From contig NZ_KB217478.1 in assembly GCF_000331305.1 (NCBI RefSeq), positions 2,632,151-2,696,150 on the forward strand: a DNA stretch of 64,000 nucleotides, in the 5' to 3' direction. Made by a program: the position numbers and the translations under genes. This DNA is from Calothrix sp. PCC 7103 (lineage in GTDB: Bacteria; Cyanobacteriota; Cyanobacteriia; Cyanobacteriales; Nostocaceae). The notes under the pieces are model-generated. The model searched no databases, had not been told where the DNA came from, and saw only the letters and a program-made list of their open reading frames with translations. This document shows, piece after piece, positions 57,274 to 64,000 of the stretch. Within the stretch, counting starts at the first letter, position 1; the number at the start of each line of letters is the position of its first letter.

Positions 57274-59613
57274 ATGACAACACTTACTTGGCAATCACCA
57301 CCTCCACCTATCAATCAAATTTTAGATGCACCAGCACCGACAACAGTATTGCTATCTCCTAACCAAGAATGGTTAGTTGAGTTAGAACAGCCTTTACTTT
57401 CTTCAATTGCAGAATTGGCTGAACCGCAAATACCACTGGCTGGATTTTTACTAAATCCACGTACTAATGCACCGTTCCGTTATAATCAATACCACAGTAT
57501 AAAAATTAAGGCTGTTCGCTCAACAACTTTTAATGATATATCCCTGCCAGAAAATCCTCGGATTAGTTTTTTGAAGTGGGCGCCTGATGGTGAAAAGTTA
57601 GCATTTACAATTACTAAAGACTCAGGTTTAGAGTTGTGGATGGTTGAACTAGCAACGCTGAATACAAAGCGTTTAACTGAGCCAATTTTGAATGCTGCAT
57701 ACGGGGCACCACACCGTTGGTTATCGAATGATACATTAATATGTAAATTTATTTCTACAGAACGCGGTGAGGTGCCAACAAAATCGTCGATACCAACGGC
57801 CCCACTCATAGAAGAGAATTTAGGTAGAAAAACTCCCAGTCGTACTTATACAAATTTACTCGAAAGTCCTCACGACGAAAGTTTATTTGAATATTACATA
57901 TCATCAAGTTTGAATAAAGTGACTTTGGATGGTAAAAGTACGCAGATAGTTTCCCCTCGTCTAATAGATGAAGCTCGACCTTCACCAGACGGTAATTATA
58001 TCTTATTAACAACTTTACATCGACCATTTTCGTATCAATTACCAGCATCTTATTTTCCTAAACGTATTGAAATACTCAATGCAAACGGTAATTTGGTTCG
58101 TGAAATTGCTGATTTACCCCTTGCTGACAATATTTCAATTAAATTTGATGCAGTCAGACCAGGGAAACGACGAATTTTTTGGCGCCCCGACCAAGCTTGT
58201 GTACTACACTGGGTTGAAGCTTTAGATGACGGAGACCCAACACGCGATGTTAATTATCGAGATGCCTTATTTATACTAGATGCACCTTTCGATAAAGAAC
58301 CAAAAAAACTTTGGCAATGTGAGTATAGATTTCAACATGTAGCGTGGGGACGTGAAGATGTTGCTTTAGTTTGGGAAAAGTGGTTCGATAATCGTAAACA
58401 GCGTATTTGGCGAATCAATCCGCAAAACAATGAAGCACCCGCAAAATTACTTTTTGACCGTAGTTTTGAAGACAAGTATAATGACCCAGGTGTTCCCCTT
58501 TCGACACACGGAAAATATGGTCGTGATGTAATTAGATTTACCGAAGATGGGAATAATATATATTTAAATGGTCGAGGCGCCTCGAGCAAGGGAGTATATC
58601 CATTTTTAGATAAATTTAATTTGGATACAAAGCAACGAACACGATTATGGCAGTGTAAAGACCCTTACTTTGAGTCAGTAATTGATATATTAGACTCAGA
58701 AGCACAAACATTAATAACCAGGCGTCAATCTCAAACTGAAGCACCAAATTATTATCTTAACAACGGTAGCACTAAACCTGTTTTGTTAACAAATTATCAA
58801 GACCCAGCACCACAACTGGCACAGCTACAAAAAGAACTTGTGCAATATCAGCGTGCAGATGGAGTCAAACTATCAGCAACGCTATATTTACCACCTAACT
58901 ATGATATTAATCGTGATGGTGCCTTACCTTGTGTTTTTTGGGTATATCCAGAAGAGTTCAAAGACCGTGAATTTGCAGGGCAGGTAACAACCGCAACTAA
59001 CACCTTTAGTCGTCCAATGCGTGACTCGGTATTATTTTTACTTACCCAAGGTTATGCAATTCTTTCTGATCCAACTATTCCAATTGTTGGAGAAGGTGAC
59101 ACTGAACCGAATGATACTTATGTTGAACAATTAATTGCAGGCGCCGAAGCTGCTGTAGATTATGTAGTAAAACGTGGTATTGCCGACCCGAATCGCATTG
59201 GTATTGGTGGTCACTCATATGGAGCTTTTACAACAGTAAATTTACTAGCACATACAAATTTGTTTAAAATTGGAATTGCTAGAAGTGGAGCCTATAACAG
59301 AACGCTAACACCGTTTGGGTTTCAAGGTGAACAACGAAATTACTGGGAAGCGGCGGACACGTATAATAATATGTCACCATTTACCCATGCAAATAAAGTT
59401 AAGGCACCACTACTATTAATACACGGAGAAAAAGATACTAATCCAGGTACATATCCTTTGCAAACCGAACGACTTTATGAAGCACTCAAAGGTTTGGGTG
59501 CAACAGTGCGTTATGTAGTTTTACCATATGAAGACCACGGCTATCGGTCACACGAAGCCGTGGGTCATACACTTTGGGAAATGGTAAATTGGTGCGATAA
59601 ATATTTGAAATAA
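57274..59613 (+). CDS. S9-family serine peptidase, chloroplast glutamyl endopeptidase-type
   Basis: A 779-residue prolyl-oligopeptidase-fold protease. The N-terminal ~530 residues form a beta-propeller (SFLKWAPDGEKLAFTITKD, then RPSPDGNYILLTTLHRPF). The C-terminal alpha/beta-hydrolase domain has a complete triad: Ser648 in GGHSYGAFTTVNLLAH, Asp721 in HGEKDTNPG and His755 in YEDHGYRS. The run FKIGIARSGAYNRTLTPFGF with Glu/Asn residues after it resembles the plant chloroplast glutamyl endopeptidase (CGEP), which trims peptides after Glu in the stroma. No signal peptide, so cytoplasmic. Probable role: late peptide turnover. Confidence 0.92.
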   Translation: MTTLTWQSPPPPINQILDAPAPTTVLLSPNQEWLVELEQPLLSSIAELAEPQIPLAGFLLNPRTNAPFRYNQYHSIKIKAVRSTTFNDISLPENPRISFLKWAPDGEKLAFTITKDSGLELWMVELATLNTKRLTEPILNAAYGAPHRWLSNDTLICKFISTERGEVPTKSSIPTAPLIEENLGRKTPSRTYTNLLESPHDESLFEYYISSSLNKVTLDGKSTQIVSPRLIDEARPSPDGNYILLTTLHRPFSYQLPASYFPKRIEILNANGNLVREIADLPLADNISIKFDAVRPGKRRIFWRPDQACVLHWVEALDDGDPTRDVNYRDALFILDAPFDKEPKKLWQCEYRFQHVAWGREDVALVWEKWFDNRKQRIWRINPQNNEAPAKLLFDRSFEDKYNDPGVPLSTHGKYGRDVIRFTEDGNNIYLNGRGASSKGVYPFLDKFNLDTKQRTRLWQCKDPYFESVIDILDSEAQTLITRRQSQTEAPNYYLNNGSTKPVLLTNYQDPAPQLAQLQKELVQYQRADGVKLSATLYLPPNYDINRDGALPCVFWVYPEEFKDREFAGQVTTATNTFSRPMRDSVLFLLTQGYAILSDPTIPIVGEGDTEPNDTYVEQLIAGAEAAVDYVVKRGIADPNRIGIGGHSYGAFTTVNLLAHTNLFKIGIARSGAYNRTLTPFGFQGEQRNYWEAADTYNNMSPFTHANKVKAPLLLIHGEKDTNPGTYPLQTERLYEALKGLGATVRYVVLPYEDHGYRSHEAVGHTLWEMVNWCDKYLK

Positions 59614-59616
59614 TAT

Positions 59617-62600
59617 TTATGTTGATTGCTCTGGGCGCCAGCGGCTAATTGTACCTGCTGCGATGTCAGCAAAATATAAGTTACCATCGCGTCCAGATGT
59701 AATTTGCACTGGGGAGTTTAGGTTGGGGTTAGTAAATTCATCGAAGCGTCGAATTGAAACGAATTGACCGTTACCGTCGAGAGTTATGTTGTCAACTGTT
59801 CCTTGACTGACATCGGCGATAAATAAGGTATTTTGGTAAACCGATGGGAAAGTATTACCCGTGTAAAAATCACCCACAACTATTGCGTTAGAACTTGTGT
59901 GCTTATAACCGTAGATTGGCGCCGTTACTGGTTGTCCACTACTATAAAATGTTTGTGCGGGTGGAAGACTAAAGTATTCTGGTTGCTGTAAACTGATAGC
60001 GTTTCCACCTTCAAAGTATGGCCAGCCAAAATTTTGACCTTTACCCGCGTTAATTTCTTCCCAAGTTTTCCAACCAACATCCCCTATATATGGTCTGTTT
60101 GTTGTTGGGTTGATAGTAAAGCGGAAGGGGTTGCGTAACCCAGAGTTGAAAACTTTTGAACGATTGCTGTTGGGATTTGCTGCGTCATAGAATGGGTTGT
60201 CTGAAACACCATTTCCTGTGATGGGGTCTATTCTTAGCATTTTACCCGATAAGTTATTAATGTCTTGAACTCTAATAGTGCGCGGGTCTACACGGTTATA
60301 CGATGTTCCATCACCATTAGTTATATAAAGTTTGCCATCACTACCAAATTGCATATAACCAATGGAATGCGATTCGCTATCGGTTGCTAGATAGTCTTCT
60401 ACATTTGTTAAATTGTTGAGATTATTGTAATAATCTTGCATGTTCGTAAACAACTGCCCACTTCCGGCGCCAGTTGTTTTGATAATTCCTGATGGCGCAA
60501 AATTAGCAGCGTAGTCTATATTACCGTTTGCATCGGCTTTAATATCAGTACTGTTACTGTCTGGACGACTTGTAAATTGCCAGTTACTGTTTTTGCCCAG
60601 TAATACTTCTCGATTATCAGTAGCTGTACTGTTAGCGTCAAATATTATATCGCCATTAGCGTTAGTTGTTGCTCTCAAGCGTAGCAATCTTGAAGGACGA
60701 TTTCCTGTATTGTCTCGGTCATCAAGAACTGAGTTCGGATTATTTGCGGGGTTGCTAATATTGGTTTCTGGTGGGTCATAAGTATAAAGTAAGTACACAT
60801 AAGGATTATTTTGAAAATCGGGATGAACTGCTATTGCCAACAAACCACGGTCACGCACATCATTGACTTCTTCATTCAAATCAACAAATGGTGTAGTTTG
60901 TAGTTCTCCGTTTCTGTATACCCTGACAATTCCATTTTTCTGAGCAATTAATAAGTTATTAGTGTTTGGTATCCAATCAAACGATGTTGGTTGTGTTAAC
61001 CCACCTACTACTACTTCGCGCGCAAAACTTCCTGGGTCATTATCAATAATGGTGATTTCTGAGCTATTCTGACCGTTCAAATTTACTCCCACAGGGTTGC
61101 CGAACTGAACAGAAAATGTCTCATTCGATTCCCCAATGGTGTCATTGATAATTGGAATAGAAATAGTTTTGGTACGTTCTCCAACGGCGAAATTTAAGGT
61201 TCCGATTACAGGTTGATAATCTGAATCGGCTTGTGCAGTTCCCGGTACGGTAATATAGTCTACGCTGGCGGCGCCTGTTACTAAACCACGTTTGACAACT
61301 ACCGTAACGACACCATCACCCTCATTAACGATTGGCGAACTAAAGGTTAAATAAGTTCGGTCGTCATCATCTATTGCAATTCTGACAGTTCGCTGTGGTC
61401 CCAGGTTGGCGTCTGTTGTTTGATCTATTACAAATGTGAAGGTTTCATCATTTTCAGGTAATGAATCCTCAATAATTGGAATTAATACTAGCTTACTAGT
61501 TTCGCCTGGAGCAAAAGTCACCTCTCCACTAACTTTAGTGAAATCAACATTTTCAGTAGCAGTATCACCAGCAGTTGTATATTTCACCGTTGATGTCAAA
61601 TTTAAATCTTCGCCAAATCTTTGAATTTCTACAACTGCGGCGCCATCACCTTCAACAACGCTTACAGGAACTTGTCCAAGGCGAATAGTTGGCAGGATAG
61701 GTGGTAAGTAAAGTTGTGTGGAAGGAATAAATTGTCGAGTTTGTGTTGGACTAGACCATTCCAACTTAGCTACGGCACCACCTGCATTTTCGTAGTATTC
61801 AATCTCAATATCATATTTCTGACCTGCTTCGAGAGCAATGGTACCTAGACTTTCAGTGGGAGGTTGGTCAAAAAAGCGGCTAATAATTTGTGTACCGTTA
61901 ACCTTGACTCGAATACCATCGTCGGAAGTAGCGTAAAAAGTGTAAGTTTCGGTGTATTTGGGTTCAACTCGACCAGTCCAGCGAATTGAAAATGTATCTG
62001 GAGCAATCAATGCGTTTGGAGAACCTACACCAAAATCAAAATTAACAGATGAGTCAGTACGAGTTAGCTTTAAATTCGTAAAGTTCTCATTGTCGTAGTA
62101 CTCACCCCTGAGTCCTGTACCTGTGCCAGCAATATCAACAAAGAATCTACCAAGGGTTGCCCCAGTAGCAAAATTACCATTGATATCACTTACTTCACTT
62201 CGTTGGAGCGAAATGTCATAAAAACCGTTACTACTTGCACTCCAAGTAGCCCCAGGTGCATTAATTCGGTAAGTCGCAGTGCGAGGAGTTCCGTTAGTTG
62301 TATTACCACTGCTACTGATATATTGTGCTAACTGACTAAATCCATTTGAACCAGTAACTAAGACATCTGTATTACCAAAACTAGCAACGTTCACTCCAAC
62401 GTTATCACTGTAGGTGACAGTGAAAGTGTAATCATTGCCTCCTGCTGAATCGATGTTTGTAGCGTTAAGAGTTGCTGTTGGTGCCACTCCTTCAACATAA
62501 AGTTGTGATTGAGGAATGATTTGTTTAACTTGGCTGTTGCTTGACCAAGCTAATCTAGAAACTGCTAATCCACCGTTTTCGTAGTAATCAAGTCTAATAT

Positions 62601-63840
62601 CATATTTTTTACCTGCTTCAAGTAAAATTTTCTGACTTGCCACTTCAGTTGCTGCTTGGTCACGGAAGTTATTAATAACTAATTGGTTATTAATCCATAA
62701 TCTGACGCCATCATCTGAAGTTGTGTAGAAAGTATATTCCTCGTTGAATTTTGCTTCAACTTGGCCAGTCCATCGAACTGAAAATGTATCTGGAGCAATT
62801 GATGGGTCGGGAGAACCAGCACCAAAGTTAAAATTTACAGTTGGGTCTATGCGAGTAACTCTAAGGTTAGTAAAGTCTCTGTTATCGTAATATTCACCCT
62901 TTAACCCTGTACCATTACCAGCAATACTAAAAGTGACTAGACCGAGACTTTGTGACGAAGCAAAATTATCTGCTGTATCTTTAACTTGGTTTGGTTCTAG
63001 CGTCACCGTATAACTACCTACATCAGCAAAGTCCCAAGTTCCACCTGGTGCGTTGATACGGTAATTTGCTGTATTGAAAGTAGCATTTGTATTTGGCTCA
63101 ACGCCTAAAAAAGTTGCTATTTGGTTAAACCCGTTGGGGCCTGTGACTCGAATACCATTGCTTATACTGCTAACATCAATAGCACCATCATCAGCATAAG
63201 CAACGCTGAAAGTGTAATCACTGCTATTAACTGTTGGGGTAGTAGTTGCTTTTAGTTCAGCTAAAGGCGCCGCAGGTGAATATAATTGTGATTGAGGAAT
63301 AATTTCTTTAGCTTGACTTTGACTCGACCAAGCGAGTTTAGAAACAGCAAGACCACGATTTTCGTAGTAATCTAGTCTAATATCATACTTTTTACCTGCT
63401 TCAAGTGTAACTTGCTGACTTGCAATTTCATTGGCGCCTTGGTCACGAAAGTTATTTATAATTAACTGATTATTAACCCATAACCTTACACCATCATCTG
63501 AAGTAGTATAGAAAATGTAATTTTCGTTGAATTTTGCTTCAATTTGACCAGTCCAGCGAATAGAAAAGGTATCTGGTGCAATTAATGAACTTGGAGAACT
63601 ACTACCAAAGTTAAAATTTATTGTTGAGTCAACGCGCGCGAGTTTGAGATTTGTAAAATCAATATTGTCGTAGTACTCACCGCGTAAACCATTTCCGCTG
63701 CCTGATGCTAAACTGCTACTGCTACTACGATTCGATTGACCAAATGTTTTAGATATATCTACTGTATTTAAGATATTTAAAGGCGATATCAATGACGAAA
63801 TGGATGTCAAACTATTATTGTCGCTGACACGATTGTTCAT
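59617..63840 (-). CDS. Multidomain protein: PA14 x3, Calx-beta x2, PQQ-type sugar dehydrogenase-like
   Basis: A 1407-residue protein. Three PA14 domains (about 50-190, 312-450, 575-715), each with GLRGEYYDN-like start, FSIRWTGQ, TSDDGVRLWVNNQ and KYDIRLDYYEN, are separated by Ig-like inserts (YTFTVTYSDNVGVNVASF type). Two Calx-beta domains follow (about 718-830, VVEGDGAAVVEIQRFG, and 832-935, VNEGDGVVTVVVKRG). The C-terminal ~470 residues are a soluble glucose/sorbosone-dehydrogenase-like propeller (LLAIAVHPDFQNNPYVYLLY, LSGKMLRIDPITGNG, WPYFEGG). PA14 and Calx-beta suggest carbohydrate and calcium binding at the cell surface. There is no classic signal peptide, so type I secretion is possible. 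It is convergent with the S9 peptidase, with 3 bp between stops. Confidence 0.88.
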   Translation of the reverse strand: MNNRVSDNNSLTSISSLISPLNILNTVDISKTFGQSNRSSSSSLASGSGNGLRGEYYDNIDFTNLKLARVDSTINFNFGSSSPSSLIAPDTFSIRWTGQIEAKFNENYIFYTTSDDGVRLWVNNQLIINNFRDQGANEIASQQVTLEAGKKYDIRLDYYENRGLAVSKLAWSSQSQAKEIIPQSQLYSPAAPLAELKATTTPTVNSSDYTFSVAYADDGAIDVSSISNGIRVTGPNGFNQIATFLGVEPNTNATFNTANYRINAPGGTWDFADVGSYTVTLEPNQVKDTADNFASSQSLGLVTFSIAGNGTGLKGEYYDNRDFTNLRVTRIDPTVNFNFGAGSPDPSIAPDTFSVRWTGQVEAKFNEEYTFYTTSDDGVRLWINNQLVINNFRDQAATEVASQKILLEAGKKYDIRLDYYENGGLAVSRLAWSSNSQVKQIIPQSQLYVEGVAPTATLNATNIDSAGGNDYTFTVTYSDNVGVNVASFGNTDVLVTGSNGFSQLAQYISSSGNTTNGTPRTATYRINAPGATWSASSNGFYDISLQRSEVSDINGNFATGATLGRFFVDIAGTGTGLRGEYYDNENFTNLKLTRTDSSVNFDFGVGSPNALIAPDTFSIRWTGRVEPKYTETYTFYATSDDGIRVKVNGTQIISRFFDQPPTESLGTIALEAGQKYDIEIEYYENAGGAVAKLEWSSPTQTRQFIPSTQLYLPPILPTIRLGQVPVSVVEGDGAAVVEIQRFGEDLNLTSTVKYTTAGDTATENVDFTKVSGEVTFAPGETSKLVLIPIIEDSLPENDETFTFVIDQTTDANLGPQRTVRIAIDDDDRTYLTFSSPIVNEGDGVVTVVVKRGLVTGAASVDYITVPGTAQADSDYQPVIGTLNFAVGERTKTISIPIINDTIGESNETFSVQFGNPVGVNLNGQNSSEITIIDNDPGSFAREVVVGGLTQPTSFDWIPNTNNLLIAQKNGIVRVYRNGELQTTPFVDLNEEVNDVRDRGLLAIAVHPDFQNNPYVYLLYTYDPPETNISNPANNPNSVLDDRDNTGNRPSRLLRLRATTNANGDIIFDANSTATDNREVLLGKNSNWQFTSRPDSNSTDIKADANGNIDYAANFAPSGIIKTTGAGSGQLFTNMQDYYNNLNNLTNVEDYLATDSESHSIGYMQFGSDGKLYITNGDGTSYNRVDPRTIRVQDINNLSGKMLRIDPITGNGVSDNPFYDAANPNSNRSKVFNSGLRNPFRFTINPTTNRPYIGDVGWKTWEEINAGKGQNFGWPYFEGGNAISLQQPEYFSLPPAQTFYSSGQPVTAPIYGYKHTSSNAIVVGDFYTGNTFPSVYQNTLFIADVSQGTVDNITLDGNGQFVSIRRFDEFTNPNLNSPVQITSGRDGNLYFADIAAGTISRWRPEQST

Positions 63841-64000
63841 TATCTAATTAAAATTCAATATGAAAGGATACCAGCTAGGTTTCTCAGTAATATCCCATAC
63901 TGAACTGATTCGTCTACTCTGTTTGACTTAATTAACTCAATATTTATACTGAAATCTTTTTTGTAAAAACTATACAAATGCTTTAAATTTTCTATACAAA
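63841..64000. other. Upstream region of the PA14 multidomain gene
   Basis: 160 bp of AT-rich sequence up to the window edge. No Shine-Dalgarno stronger than GAAAGGATA-like text is visible and no ORF begins here. Confidence 0.4.

Overview
The window is a stretch of a filamentous cyanobacterial chromosome, most likely from the heterocyst-forming Nostocales. It carries genes for photosynthesis (ndhB; a 44-residue psaX), a cyanobacterial 16S-Ile-Ala-23S-5S rRNA operon with the typical D1-D1' spacer helix, cyanobacteria-specific families (DUF4079, a PlmA-like GntR regulator, the chloroplast-type glutamyl endopeptidase) and a protein of the 'Mo-dependent nitrogenase C-terminal' family. The Nostocales placement is an inference from that last protein and the overall gene set. 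The DNA is AT-rich. The usual cyanobacterial iterated palindrome GCGATCGC was seen only once, while GGCGCC was seen about 66 times by eye, roughly once per kilobase, and not at all in the rRNA operon.

Layout. 0-5 kb: a 2H-phosphoesterase-like gene cut by the window edge, a repeat with 16-bp inverted ends, a YedY-like molybdoenzyme, rpmF, a one-TM unknown, a catalytically dead orthocaspase homologue (His to Tyr, Cys to Asn) and the Mo-nitrogenase C-terminal homologue. 5-6.2 kb: a frameshifted ArsB/NhaD permease pseudogene. 6-15 kb: two divergent housekeeping blocks, asd-dapA-rnj on the minus strand and tig-clpP-clpX on the plus strand. 15-23 kb: alpha/beta hydrolase, PlmA-like regulator divergent from a dienelactone-hydrolase-like gene, an S1-domain protein, tRNA-Ser(UGA), a metallophosphoesterase, nadA and an unknown membrane protein. 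23.3-28.7 kb: the rRNA operon on the minus strand, with a consensus promoter and a terminator. 28.7-35.4 kb: glyQ, DUF4079, comEC-like, tRNA-Ser(CGA), CapA-like, DUF4864 and larE. 35.5-42.3 kb: hybrid histidine kinase, psaX, lipA, response regulator, ndhB and an RRM protein. 42.9-50.3 kb: topA, a 45-residue unknown, aroQ, a degenerate ADP-ribosylglycohydrolase-like protein and a 7TMR-HD phosphohydrolase. 50.6-64 kb: AraC regulator with a haem-type membrane protein, uvrA, a zinc-ribbon protein, an unknown with a possible winged helix, the glutamyl endopeptidase and a 1407-residue PA14/Calx-beta/PQQ-dehydrogenase-like protein.

Most genes are housekeeping genes. I found no CRISPR array, prophage, intact insertion sequence or biosynthetic cluster. 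The less ordinary content is (i) proteins that keep a fold but have lost catalytic residues (orthocaspase, ADP-ribosylglycohydrolase-like, the metallo-beta-lactamase domain of ComEC), (ii) small genes that are easily missed (psaX; the 45-residue ORF before aroQ), and (iii) a dense set of intergenic inverted repeats from several families, two of them placed between convergent genes. I found no convincing multi-gene novel system; the individual leads are listed in the findings.
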